From NCBI GenBank assembly GCA_037481615.1, contig JBBFLI010000014.1: 64,000 bases of DNA; one strand, written 5' to 3'. The position numbers and the translations under genes are program-made. This document shows positions 42,255 to 50,104 of the stretch, piece after piece; within the stretch, counting starts at the first letter, position 1; every line of letters begins with the position of its first letter. The DNA is from SpSt-501 sp037481615. Lineage in GTDB: Bacteria > Desulfobacterota > Desulfobacteria > Desulfobacterales > SpSt-501. The notes beneath the pieces are model-generated. The model ran no database searches. It was not told the DNA's origin and saw only the letters and a list, made by a program, of their open reading frames with translations.

Positions 42255-43130
42255 TCATCCGCCCGCCTGCTGGATCCCCTCGAGTTTCCAGAAGGAATCC
42301 CCGCCTTTCGCATCGCGGCTGAAGTGCCAGAGTTCGCGCACCGGCCGGGCGGCCTCGGAGGCTTCCTCGCGCAGCATCGCGTCGTAGAGGACCGAGACCA
42401 CGATCTTGCCGTCGATCTCGCGCACTTCCTGGATCTCGGGGTGGACGAGCAGGATGTCGGTCTTCCCCGGCCGCGGGTCTTCTTCCGCCTGGCGCCGGAT
42501 CTCCTCGAAAACCTCGGGGGTGGTGAAGGCGCGGATGTCCTCGAGATCGCGTCGATCCCAGGAGGCCTGCAGGCGGTTGTAGATCAGGCGCGCGCCTTTC
42601 AGGAACTCCTCCGCGTCGAACCCCTCGGGGTAGGCGGGCGATGAGGCCTGCGCCGCGGCGGAGGTCCCGCCCCCGATCCCCCACGGATCCGGCTCCCCGC
42701 GGGTGAAGGCCGGGGGACCGGCGAGTCCGCCCCCGGCCGGCGCGGTGCGGCGGGCCCGCAGCAGCCGGAAGAGGAGATAGAGCCCGCCCCCGAAGACGAC
42801 GAGGTCGAGCAGCCCCGGGCCGCCCCAGGCGTGGCCGCCGCCGAAGAGCAGCGAGCCGATCAGCCCGCCCATGAGGATTCCCCCCAGCATGCCGCCGAAG
42901 CCGCCGAAGGCGGGCTGCGGGGAGACCGCAGGCTGCGCGGCCCCGGGCCGCGGGGCGGCGGGGGAGGGCGAAGGGGAGGGGAGGGGGGCGCTCCGCTGGT
43001 AGCTCGGGCGGCTGCCGAAGGATTTGCCGCCGCCCAGGCGGGCGGCCTCGGCCGCCTGTTCCAGAAGGACGAAGAAGGGTACGGCGAGCGCGGCGGCGCC
43101 GAACAGCATGGACAGGGTGCTTCGTTTCAT
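42255..43130 (-). CDS. Tim44-like domain membrane protein
   Basis: About 291 residues. A signal or anchor segment starts the protein (MKRSTLSMLFGAAALAVPFF), followed by a Ser/Pro/Ala-rich linker (about 40-75), a Gly-rich helical region with one or two further hydrophobic stretches (FGGFGGMLGGILMGGLIGSL, LLDLVVFGGGLYLLFRLLRA) and a C-terminal Tim44-like domain (about 160-291: DAEEFLKGARLIYNRLQASW, RRDLEDIRAFTTPEVFEEIR, ELWHFSRDAKGGDSFWKLEG). The bacterial role is not established. A 15-bp palindrome overlaps its candidate promoter. GGAGG lies 12 nt before the ATG, a somewhat long spacing. Confidence 0.82.
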   Translation of the reverse strand: MKRSTLSMLFGAAALAVPFFVLLEQAAEAARLGGGKSFGSRPSYQRSAPLPSPSPSPAAPRPGAAQPAVSPQPAFGGFGGMLGGILMGGLIGSLLFGGGHAWGGPGLLDLVVFGGGLYLLFRLLRARRTAPAGGGLAGPPAFTRGEPDPWGIGGGTSAAAQASSPAYPEGFDAEEFLKGARLIYNRLQASWDRRDLEDIRAFTTPEVFEEIRRQAEEDPRPGKTDILLVHPEIQEVREIDGKIVVSVLYDAMLREEASEAARPVRELWHFSRDAKGGDSFWKLEGIQQAGG

Positions 43131-43173
43131 CGGCTCTGCATTTCCTCCGGTCGATTTTTTTGTGATCGTTTGT

Positions 43174-43210
43174 TTACCAGACTGGTAACACGACCCGCGC
43201 CGCTCGTCAA
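43174..43210 (-). promoter_or_regulatory. Promoter with palindromic operator before the Tim44-like gene
   Basis: On the minus strand TTGACG (43205-43210) and TACCAG (43182-43187) are 17 nt apart. The -10 box lies inside a perfect 7-1-7 inverted repeat, TTACCAG-A-CTGGTAA (43174-43188), the shape of an operator for a dimeric helix-turn-helix repressor such as a TetR-type protein. The regulator is not identified. Confidence 0.55.
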
Positions 43211-43236
43211 TCCGGCCGTGCGGGGCGAAGGGGGCT

Positions 43237-44466
43237 TCAGCGGGAGGCGAGCAGGGGCAGGATGCGGTCGAGGACGGCCTCGGCGACCTCACGCTTGGCA
43301 AGCAGCGGCAGGGTTTCCACCCCGCCGCGGGGGTCGAGGATCGCCACCCGATTCGTCTCCGCCTCGAAGCCGCTTCCCGGGGCACTGACGTCGTTGGCGA
43401 CGATCAGGTCGAGCCCCTTTTTCTCGAGCTTTTGGCGCGCGTTCTGCAGGAGTTCCTCGGTCTCGGCGGCGAAGCCCACGACGACGGCCGGCCCCTGCCC
43501 CCCGCGCCGCCGCTCGCCGACGAGCGACAGGATGTCCTCGGTGCGCACGAGCTCGAGGCGGGCGGACTCGGCCTCCTTCTTGATCTTCTGCTCCGCCGCG
43601 ACCCGCGGCCGGTAGTCGGCGACCGCCGCGGCCATGAGCAGGACGTCGGCGCGGGCGCAGGCCTCGAGCACCGCCTCCTTCATCTGCGCCGCGGTGCCGA
43701 CGGCGACGGCCTCGACCCCGTAGGGCACCTCCAGGGCGAGGGGCCCGTGGATCAGGGTCACGTGCGCCCCGCGGTCGCGGGCCGCGCGGGCGAGGGCCAG
43801 GCCCATCCGGCCGCTGCTGCGGTTGCCGATGAAGCGCACGGGGTCGATCGGCTCGCGCGTCCCCCCCGCGGTCACGACCACCCTTTTGCCGGCGAGCGGC
43901 CCGCTGCGGCCGAGCACCCAGCAGGCCGCCTCCAGGAGGGTCCCGGGTTCGGCCATGCGGCCCTCGCCCACGCCCCCCGAGGCCAGCCGCCCCTTTTCCG
44001 GCCCCACGACGAAGGCGCCGCGGGAAACGAGGGTGGCGAGGTTCGCGCGCGTCGCCGGGTGATCCCACATGCCCGACTCCATGGCCGGGGCGAGAAGAAG
44101 CGGGCCGCGGCAGGCGAGCGCGGTGGTGACGAGGAGGTTGTCGGCCAGCCCGCAGGCGAGCCGGGCGAGGGTGTTGGCGGTCGCCGGGGCGACGATCATG
44201 AGGGCGGCGCGCTTTCCGAGCGCGACGTGGCCGATCTCGCGGTCCTGGAGGAGCGAGAACATCTCGGTCGCCACCGGCCGCTGGGTGAGGGCCTGGAAGG
44301 TGAGCGGCCGGACGAACTCGGCGGCGGCGGGGGTCATCACCACCTCGACCTCGGCTCCAGCCTGGACGAGGCGGCTCGCCAGATCGGCCGCCTTGTAGGC
44401 GGCGATCCCGCCGCTCACGCCGAGGACGAGGCAGCGTTTGTCCAGCACCGGGATGGTCGTCTCCAT
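43237..44466 (-). CDS. coaBC: Bifunctional phosphopantothenoylcysteine decarboxylase/synthase
   Basis: About 409 residues. CoaBC joins 4'-phosphopantothenate to cysteine and decarboxylates the product in coenzyme A synthesis. The N-terminal flavoprotein decarboxylase domain (about 1-190) has GVSGGIAAYKAADLASRLVQ and ATANTLARLACGLADNLL with the MESGMWDHPATRANL segment. The C-terminal synthase (about 195-409) has VVVTAGGTREPIDPVRFIGN, then RSSGRMGLALARAA and LMAAAVADYRPR. It follows coaX by 25 nt on the same strand, giving two CoA genes at the end of the nickel-uptake run. Confidence 0.96.
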   Translation of the reverse strand: METTIPVLDKRCLVLGVSGGIAAYKAADLASRLVQAGAEVEVVMTPAAAEFVRPLTFQALTQRPVATEMFSLLQDREIGHVALGKRAALMIVAPATANTLARLACGLADNLLVTTALACRGPLLLAPAMESGMWDHPATRANLATLVSRGAFVVGPEKGRLASGGVGEGRMAEPGTLLEAACWVLGRSGPLAGKRVVVTAGGTREPIDPVRFIGNRSSGRMGLALARAARDRGAHVTLIHGPLALEVPYGVEAVAVGTAAQMKEAVLEACARADVLLMAAAVADYRPRVAAEQKIKKEAESARLELVRTEDILSLVGERRRGGQGPAVVVGFAAETEELLQNARQKLEKKGLDLIVANDVSAPGSGFEAETNRVAILDPRGGVETLPLLAKREVAEAVLDRILPLLASR

Positions 44467-44491
44467 GGGGCTCCTTCCGGGGGGGGCGGGG

Positions 44492-45259
44492 TCAGCGGTT
44501 CATCTCGTAGACCATCCGCAGCCCTTCGAGGGTGAGCATCGGGTCGACCTTCTCGATCACGCGCGCCTGCTCGGCGAGCAGCGCGGCCATGCCGCCGGTG
44601 GCGATGACCCGGGCCTCGCCCCCCAACTCGGCGCGCAGCCGGCCGACCAGCCCGTCGATCAGGCCGACATAGCCCAGGACCAGGCCCGACTGCATGGCGT
44701 GCACGGTGTTGCGGCCGATGGCGGCCGGCGGGGCCGTGAGCTCGATCCGGGGCAGCTTGGCCGTACGGGCGAAGAGCGCCTCGGCCGCGATCCCGAGCCC
44801 CGGCGCGATGGCCCCGCCGAGGTAGTGCCCCTCGCGGGAGAGGGCGTCGAAGGTGGTCGCCGTGCCGAAGTCGACCACGATACAGGGGCAGCCGTAGAGG
44901 CTCTTGGCGGCCACGGCGTTCAGGATGCGGTCGGCGCCGAGCTCCGCGGGGTAGTCGATGCGGATCTCGACCCCGGTGCGCAGGCGGTGGGAGACGACGA
45001 GGGGCTCGAGGCCGAGGTAGCGGCGGCTGAGTTCGACGAAGACCGGAGTGACCGGCGGGACGACGCTCGAGAGGGCGACCCCGGTGAGCTGCGACCAGGA
45101 GAGGCCGCGGAATTCGAAGAAGCTGCGCAGCAGCATGGCGTACTCGTCGGCCAGCCGCGCGCGGTCGGTCGCGGCCCGCCAGTGGGCGAGCCAGCCGGAG
45201 CCCTCCCCGTGAACGCCGAAAGAGGTGTTCGTGTTGTTCACGTTGACGGCGAGCAGCAT
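44492..45259 (-). CDS. coaX: Type III pantothenate kinase, altered N-terminal motif
   Basis: About 255 residues, the family length. CoaX phosphorylates pantothenate, the first step of CoA synthesis. Conserved segments are IDYPAELGADRILNAVAAKS near 97-116 and IVVDFGTATTFDALSREGHY then LGGAIAPGL near 123-155, and IATGGMAALLAEQA. The N-terminal phosphate-binding motif, normally DxGNTN, reads NVNNTNT here, so both the Asp and the Gly are replaced by Asn. Similar Asn-containing variants may exist in other lineages. coaBC follows 25 nt downstream. Confidence 0.9.
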   Translation of the reverse strand: MLLAVNVNNTNTSFGVHGEGSGWLAHWRAATDRARLADEYAMLLRSFFEFRGLSWSQLTGVALSSVVPPVTPVFVELSRRYLGLEPLVVSHRLRTGVEIRIDYPAELGADRILNAVAAKSLYGCPCIVVDFGTATTFDALSREGHYLGGAIAPGLGIAAEALFARTAKLPRIELTAPPAAIGRNTVHAMQSGLVLGYVGLIDGLVGRLRAELGGEARVIATGGMAALLAEQARVIEKVDPMLTLEGLRMVYEMNR

Positions 45260-45303
45260 GGGCCTCTTCTATCCGCGCCGCCCCGGGATTGCAACCCCGG
45301 CGC

Positions 45304-46041
45304 TCAGGCGGCGGGGCCGTGCCGGTGGGGGCGGTCCCCCAGCCGGTGGGCGTGCACGTGCCGGTGGAGCGCCTCCCCGTCGACCCCGCAGATGCGCCCC
45401 GCCTCGAGGGTGAGCAGCCGGTCGCACAGCGCGGTCAGCAGGTCGATGTCGTGGGAGATGATCGCCCGGGGGATGGCGAGCCCCTCGAGCACCTCGACCA
45501 GCCGCAGGCGCGTGCGGGAGTCGAGACCGTTTTCGGGCTCGTCGAGAAGCAGCGCCTCGGGCTCCATCGCGAGCACCGCGGCGAGCGAAACCAGCCGCTT
45601 TTCGCCGCCGGAGAGTTTGAAGCCGATCCGGTCCTCGAAGCCCTCGAGCCCCAGGGCGGCGAGCGTTCGCCGGGCTGCGGCCAGGGCCTCCTGCCGCGAT
45701 CGGCCGAGGTTGAGGGGGCCGAAGGCGACGTCTTCGATCACCGTGGGGCAGAAGAGCTGGTCCTCGGGGTCCTGGAAGACGAGCCCGATGCGCCGGCGGA
45801 CCTCGAGAAAGTCGGCCTCCGCGCGTCGGGGTTTCCCGAAGACGCGGATCTCGCCCGCCTGGGGCCGCAGCAGCCCCATGATCAGAAGAAAAAGGGTCGT
45901 CTTGCCGCTGCCGTTCGGCGCAAGGATCCCGACGCGCTCGCCCGGCCCGAGGGCGAAGTCGAGGCCTTCCAGGATCGGCTTCGCGCCCGGGTAGCCGAAG
46001 CGGACGCCCTGCAGGGCGATGATCGGCGCGGAGGCGTCCAT
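45304..46041 (-). CDS. nikO: Nickel/cobalt ECF transporter ATPase (NikO/CbiO)
   Basis: About 245 residues. The ATPase powers energy-coupling-factor uptake with NikQ and NikM. Walker A is GILAPNGSGKTTLFLL near 38-53, the signature is KLSGGEKRL near 140, Walker B is ALLLDEPENGLD near 162-173 and the switch His is in IISHDIDLL near 195. VFQDPEDQLFCPTVIEDVAF is the Q-loop region. The C-terminus is His-rich (HRHVHAHRLGDRPHRHG), common in nickel and cobalt transport ATPases. It starts 17 nt after nikQ and ends the transporter run. Confidence 0.92.
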   Translation of the reverse strand: MDASAPIIALQGVRFGYPGAKPILEGLDFALGPGERVGILAPNGSGKTTLFLLIMGLLRPQAGEIRVFGKPRRAEADFLEVRRRIGLVFQDPEDQLFCPTVIEDVAFGPLNLGRSRQEALAAARRTLAALGLEGFEDRIGFKLSGGEKRLVSLAAVLAMEPEALLLDEPENGLDSRTRLRLVEVLEGLAIPRAIISHDIDLLTALCDRLLTLEAGRICGVDGEALHRHVHAHRLGDRPHRHGPAA

Positions 46042-46058
46042 CGGTTTTTTCGGCCCTT

Positions 46059-46814
46059 TCAGCGCGCGAACTCGAGCGCCGCCGAGGCGGCGACGGCGGC
46101 GGCGACGGCGGCGGCGAAGGCGAGCGAGCCCCTGCCCAGATGGAACTCGTGCAGGCTGAAGAACACCCCCTGGAAGCCGCGGCAGACCATCGCCCGACGG
46201 ACGCGCTCGGCACGGTCCACGGCGCGCACGAGGAGCATGCCGAGCAGCCAGGCGAAGGTGCGGTAGGTGTGCAGGTCGGTCCGCGGGCGGAAACCCCGCA
46301 GCGCCGCGGCCCGCCGCAGTCTGCGGAATTCCTGCTCGAGGAGGGCGAGATAACGCCAGGTGAGCAACAAAAGCTGCACGAGTTTTCCCGGGGCCCCCAG
46401 CCGGTGAAGGGCGTGTCCCGCGGTCGGCAGGGAAAGGGGCGCGACGAGCGCGAGCAGCGCGAGCACGAGGGCGTTCGATTTGAGCGTGATCGCAAACGCC
46501 AGGAGAACCCCCTCGCGGCTCGCCGCAAGGGGGCCGAGCCGCAGCAGGGCCTCCCCCGGCAGGCTGAAGGGGAGAAAGATCCACAAGAGCGCGATGAAGC
46601 CGTTCACGGCGAAGAGGCGGCGCAGCACCGACCCGGCCGAAAGGCGGAAGAAGACCGCCAGCGCCAGCGCAAAGACGAGTGCGGCGGCGATGCTCGCGGG
46701 CTTCTGCCAAACGGCGGTTGCGCTGCTGTAGGCCAGGGCGGCGACCAGACGCACCCGCGGGTCGATTCGCGCCGCGAGCGCTCTCCCCCCGGCGGCGAGG
46801 GGTTCGGGGAGCAA
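46059..46814 (-). CDS. nikQ: Nickel/cobalt ECF transporter transmembrane protein (NikQ/CbiQ)
   Basis: About 251 residues. The T component couples the ATPase to NikM. It begins with a DPRVRLVAALAYSSATAVWQ segment and has several membrane helices (IAAALVFALALAVFFRL, FAVNGFIALLWIFLPFSL, ALVLALLALVAPLSL, LLLTWRYLALLEQEF, LAFAAAVAAAVAASAALEF). The coupling-helix motifs AAALRGFRP and AMVCRGFQG (A-x-x-x-R-G) are both present. The start is TTG at 46814 without a clear Shine-Dalgarno sequence, 19 nt after cooT, so reinitiation is possible. Confidence 0.9.
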   Translation of the reverse strand: MLPEPLAAGGRALAARIDPRVRLVAALAYSSATAVWQKPASIAAALVFALALAVFFRLSAGSVLRRLFAVNGFIALLWIFLPFSLPGEALLRLGPLAASREGVLLAFAITLKSNALVLALLALVAPLSLPTAGHALHRLGAPGKLVQLLLLTWRYLALLEQEFRRLRRAAALRGFRPRTDLHTYRTFAWLLGMLLVRAVDRAERVRRAMVCRGFQGVFFSLHEFHLGRGSLAFAAAVAAAVAASAALEFAR

Positions 46815-46833
46815 GGCAGCGGGTCTTTTCGTT

Positions 46834-47022
46834 TCAGGCGCCGAAGACGATGCGGTGCTCGACCAGGTGCATCCGTTTCAGGGGCGCCTTCACGGTCTTC
46901 TGCTGGCCGAAGATGTTGACGAGGAGGAAACTGCCGTCCTCCTGGGGCTCCACCCGGTCGACCGACTCGAGGAGAAGCTCCTCCCGGCCGTCCCGTTCCA
47001 CGTAGGCGTGCGCTTCACACAT
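46834..47022 (-). CDS. cooT: CooT-family nickel-binding protein
   Basis: About 62 residues. CooT in Rhodospirillum binds nickel through the N-terminal Cys2 and takes part in nickel delivery to CO dehydrogenase. The present protein starts MCEAHAYVERDGREELLLES with the required Cys2, followed by VDRVEPQEDGSFLLVNIFGQ, the small beta-barrel pattern of the family. GGAGGT lies 8 nt before the ATG. It overlaps the end of the DUF3842 gene by 8 nt and sits between it and nikQ. No CO dehydrogenase gene is in the window; the target enzyme may be HynA or something elsewhere. Confidence 0.85.
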   Translation of the reverse strand: MCEAHAYVERDGREELLLESVDRVEPQEDGSFLLVNIFGQQKTVKAPLKRMHLVEHRIVFGA

Positions 47023-47437
47023 CGGGCAGCACCTCCTTCACTTTCCGGTGCACGAGCGTCTGGACCAGGTGCGGCAGCGGCTCGGCGGAGACCCCCACCA
47101 GGCTGACCGCCTCCTGGGTGAGGGGGAGGAAGATCTTGGGGGCGGGGCTCCCCATGATCGCCTCGGCCATCCTCGGGGTGACCTCCCCCAGCATGGCGTG
47201 CGCCCAGCCGATCGAAATGGCCCCCACGATCACATCCACGCGGGGGGCGGTGCGGACGATCGCGTTTTCGCCGCTTGCGGCGCGGTTCGCCCCGGCCTTG
47301 AGCATCTGGGCGGCGGCGATGGCATTGGTGCCGAGCGCGATCAGCTCGACCGTCTCGCCGTAGGCTTCCTTGAGCGCGCGCAGAACGGCCGCCCCGATCC
47401 CCCCGCCTTGGCCGTCGATGACGCAGATGCGTTTCAA
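47015..47437 (-). CDS. DUF3842-family protein in the nickel cluster
   Basis: About 140 residues. The sequence starts MKRICVIDGQGGGIGAAVLR, a Rossmann-like glycine-rich nucleotide-binding pattern, and continues with VELIALGTNAIAAAQMLKAG, ENAIVRTAPRVDVIVGAISI and APKIFLPLTQEAVSLVGV, matching the DUF3842 family of unknown function. It is soluble with no signal peptide. The start is TTG at 47437, coupled to nikL by a TTGA overlap, and its end overlaps cooT by 8 nt. Position between nickel-transport and nickel-binding genes suggests a role in nickel handling, which is inference. Confidence 0.8.
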   Translation of the reverse strand: MKRICVIDGQGGGIGAAVLRALKEAYGETVELIALGTNAIAAAQMLKAGANRAASGENAIVRTAPRVDVIVGAISIGWAHAMLGEVTPRMAEAIMGSPAPKIFLPLTQEAVSLVGVSAEPLPHLVQTLVHRKVKEVLPDV

Positions 47438-48024
47438 GCCGGTCCGCCCCCCCGACGCCTGCTCTTGAGCCAGACGGCGAAGCCCGCCAGGCCCACGATC
47501 CAGCCCAAGCCCCCCACGACATCGCTCAGCCGCGCGCGCGGCGCGTGAAGCTCGGCCATCATTTTCACCACGGGGGCGAGCTTCCTGTCCAGCGCTTTTT
47601 CGAGGGCCTGCTCGAGCTCGGCGGGGGAGAGGGAGGCCGCGGCCGCCGCCGGCCCCGAGGCGGGGGCGGGCGAGGGGGCGGCAGCCGCCGGCCCGCCGCC
47701 CAGCTCCGCGGCCGAAAGGGGCCAGTCCGCGCGGTGGCCCATGCCGGCCTCGAGCACGATCGTGAGATCCTCCCGGAGAGGGATCGGGAAGGAAAACTCG
47801 CCCCGGTCGTTCGTCTTGCCCTGGAGCAACTCGCGGCCGGAGCGGTCCAGCACCCGGATCAGACCCTCTTTCACGAGGGTCCCGTCGGGGTACTTGGCCT
47901 CGGTGTGGACGGTTTCCCCCTCGACCCAGGCAAAGAGGTTCACCCGGTGGGCGGAGGCGTCTCCGGGCGGAAGGAGGGGGACGAGAGAGAGGGTCAGGGT
48001 GAAGAGAAGCGTTGCGGTGTTCAT
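47434..48024 (-). CDS. nikL: Nickel transport accessory protein (NikL-like)
   Basis: About 196 residues. A signal peptide is visible (MNTATLLFTLTLSLVPLLPP, cleavage before HRVNLFAWV near 26). A periplasmic beta-sandwich follows (about 26-95, YPDGTLVKEGLIRVLDRSGR, GKTNDRGEFSFPIPLRED), like the regulatory-carboxypeptidase-type domain of NikL/CbiL accessory proteins. Then come an Ala/Pro-rich linker (about 108-130), a helix (SPAELEQALEKALDRKLAPV) and a C-terminal anchor (VVGGLGWIVGLAGFAVWL). The ATG overlaps the nikM stop as ATGA. It probably replaces CbiN as the small periplasmic partner of NikM. Confidence 0.8.
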   Translation of the reverse strand: MNTATLLFTLTLSLVPLLPPGDASAHRVNLFAWVEGETVHTEAKYPDGTLVKEGLIRVLDRSGRELLQGKTNDRGEFSFPIPLREDLTIVLEAGMGHRADWPLSAAELGGGPAAAAPSPAPASGPAAAAASLSPAELEQALEKALDRKLAPVVKMMAELHAPRARLSDVVGGLGWIVGLAGFAVWLKSRRRGGGPA

Positions 48025-48638
48025 CGCACCTCCACGGGCGGGCGGCCGGGAAGCAGCCCGGGCTGGACCCGGCGCAGGAACCCCACGCACAGGGCCGTCA
48101 CGACCCCCTCGATCCCCATCACCGGCAGGTGGGCGAGGACCACGGCGAAAGCCACGTTCAAAAAATGCTCCCCGCTCAAGGCGAGCGCAAGCCCCACGAC
48201 GACCCCGCCGAGCAGCACGGAAAGAAAGCCGCAGGCGAAGGCGGCGGCGAGCGCGGCCGCCTTCGGTCCCTGCAGGAAGCGGGAAAAGAGGCCGTAGCCG
48301 GTCACCGCCGGCAGGGCCATGATCAGCGTGTTCACCCCCAGGGTGGTCAGCCCCCCGAACTGGAAGAAGACCGCCTGCAGGACGAGCCCCACGAGGATCG
48401 CGGGGAAGGCCGTCCAGCCGAGGAGCAGACCGACCAGGCCGTTCAGGACGAGATGAACGCTCGTCGGCCCGAGCGGCACGTGGACGAGCGAGGCGACGAA
48501 GAAGGCCCCGGCGAGCATGGCCGCCCGGGGGATCTGCTCGGGCTCGAGTTTCTTCAGGCCGATGCCTGTGCCGGCGGCCGCGAGTGCGGCCCCGGCGAGC
48601 AGGACGGGGCCGGAGAGCACCCCTTCGGAGATGTGCAT
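48021..48638 (-). CDS. nikM: Nickel/cobalt ECF transporter substrate-binding protein (NikM/CbiM)
   Basis: About 205 residues. NikM is the membrane substrate-binding component; the N-terminal MHISEGVLSG with His2 is the metal-binding signature of the family. Helices include AAMLAGAFFVASLVHVPLGP, VHLVLNGLVGLLLGWTAFPA, ILVGLVLQAVFFQFGGLTTL and VAFAVVLAHLPVMGIEGVVT, with the conserved His67-type ligand in ASLVHVPLGPTSVHL. Nickel versus cobalt cannot be decided by sequence alone; the NikL, CooT and hydrogenase context favours nickel. It follows the porin gene by 42 nt. Confidence 0.93.
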   Translation of the reverse strand: MHISEGVLSGPVLLAGAALAAAGTGIGLKKLEPEQIPRAAMLAGAFFVASLVHVPLGPTSVHLVLNGLVGLLLGWTAFPAILVGLVLQAVFFQFGGLTTLGVNTLIMALPAVTGYGLFSRFLQGPKAAALAAAFACGFLSVLLGGVVVGLALALSGEHFLNVAFAVVLAHLPVMGIEGVVTALCVGFLRRVQPGLLPGRPPVEVR

Positions 48639-48680
48639 GAGGCGGATCCTATCCGATTCCGGGTCAAAGCGAAAGCCGCC

Positions 48681-50045
48681 CTAAAAGCCGAACTCCGCCC
48701 GGACGGTCGTGGCGAAGACGGGGTCGTTCTCGGAGTCGCCGCCGGGGTTCCAGACATACTGGAAGTCGGGCGTGAAGGCCAGATTTTCGCCGACCGCGAT
48801 CCGGTAGTAGACCTCGAGATGCACCTCGGGATCGTCCTTGCGGTAGCGTCCGTCCGGGAAGAGCGCGGCCAGGCCCAGGCCGATCTCGTCCTCGTCCCGC
48901 CGGGGGAGGAGCCCCTTCAGGTTCACCCCGCCGGAGATCTCCTGCTTCACCACGTAGACCTCCTCGTTGTTCCAGCCGAGGCGGCCGAAGAGCCCGATCG
49001 TCTCGGTCAGCTGCTGGTCGGCCGAGATCCCCAGCCCCCAGCCCGCGGCCTTGCGACCGGCGATGAAGTTGCGCTCGGCATCGAGCTTCGCATGATCGTA
49101 GCCCGCCCGCCAGGCGTAGAAGCGGTAATTGCCCCCGCGCCCGCCGAAGTGGGGCGAGAAGGAGACCTGCCCCCCGAGAAAGGGCGTGCTGAAGACGTTG
49201 TCGTACTTGCTCTTCGCCGTCTCCTCGAGCGGGCTTCCCCCCACCAGCGGCCGCGAGCTCGAGGCCCCCACCAGGTGGAAGGCGAGAGATTCCCCGGGCT
49301 GAACCCTCACCCCGAAGAGCGGGGTGTACTCGTTCTCGCCGTCGAGCACGGAGTTGTTGACGAAAGGCTTGCCGATGAACTGCTTGCCCTCGTCGTTCGC
49401 ATAGGCGTTGTCGTCCAGAAAGGAAAGGGGCTCGCCCTTGCCGGCGGTGAGCGAAAGGCGCTCGTTCCAAAAATGGTGCGTGTAGTGCGCCTCGAGCAGC
49501 GCAAGCGCCGTCTCGTCCCCGCCGTCGGTGTTGTCGTCGGCGATCGTGTTGAGATTGGCGAGCAGCACCTCGGCCGGCTTCACCCGGCCGCCGCCCGTCC
49601 GGTCCGCCCCGCTTCCCGCCCCGGCGTGAATGCGCAGGAAAAACTCCCCCTCCTCCAAAACCGGCACGGCGGGCGTCCAGGACAGCTCGAGATCCGCCGC
49701 AAACCCCGCCCCGCTCGGGCTGTCCGCCCGCAGGCCGTCCAGCTCGTCGGCGCCTCCGTCCTGGTAATACAGCACCGCCCCCCCGTGAATGGAAAGTGTG
49801 CCGAAGCGCTCCTCGAGCGCCTCGCCGATCTTGTCCTCGAGCGCCTTCTCGTTTTTCAGCTCCCGGCGTTTGGCGAGCTGCTCCTGCTCCTCGAGCTTTT
49901 GCTCGAGCTCCGCGATCCGCTCTTTCAGCGCCTGGATCTCCTTGAGCACGGCCGCGTTGTCGGCAAGCGCGCGGCCGCCCGGAACGGCCCCGATCAGCAA
50001 CAACGCCAGCCCGAGCCCCAGCCACCGTTTCCTGTCGCACCTCAT
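48681..50045 (-). CDS. Outer-membrane porin-like protein within the nickel cluster
   Basis: About 454 residues. A signal peptide (WLGLGLALLLIGAVPGGRAL, cleavage near ALA-DN at 30) is followed by a coiled coil (AAVLKEIQALKERIAELEQK, about 32-75) and a long beta-rich region of alternating residues resembling OprB/OM porin barrels (FAADLELSWTPAVPVLEEGE, NYRFYAWRAGYDHAKLDAER, VHLEVYYRIAVGENLAFTPD), ending with the C-terminal Phe typical of outer-membrane barrels (VRAEFGF). It lies between nikK and nikM on the same strand, so an outer-membrane nickel channel is a reasonable inference. Substrate unproven. Confidence 0.7.
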   Translation of the reverse strand: MRCDRKRWLGLGLALLLIGAVPGGRALADNAAVLKEIQALKERIAELEQKLEEQEQLAKRRELKNEKALEDKIGEALEERFGTLSIHGGAVLYYQDGGADELDGLRADSPSGAGFAADLELSWTPAVPVLEEGEFFLRIHAGAGSGADRTGGGRVKPAEVLLANLNTIADDNTDGGDETALALLEAHYTHHFWNERLSLTAGKGEPLSFLDDNAYANDEGKQFIGKPFVNNSVLDGENEYTPLFGVRVQPGESLAFHLVGASSSRPLVGGSPLEETAKSKYDNVFSTPFLGGQVSFSPHFGGRGGNYRFYAWRAGYDHAKLDAERNFIAGRKAAGWGLGISADQQLTETIGLFGRLGWNNEEVYVVKQEISGGVNLKGLLPRRDEDEIGLGLAALFPDGRYRKDDPEVHLEVYYRIAVGENLAFTPDFQYVWNPGGDSENDPVFATTVRAEFGF

Positions 50046-50104
50046 TTCGCACCTACCTCGAATGTCGTGAGTTGCAGGCGGGGAAAGCCCCCGCCGCCGG
50101 ACGG

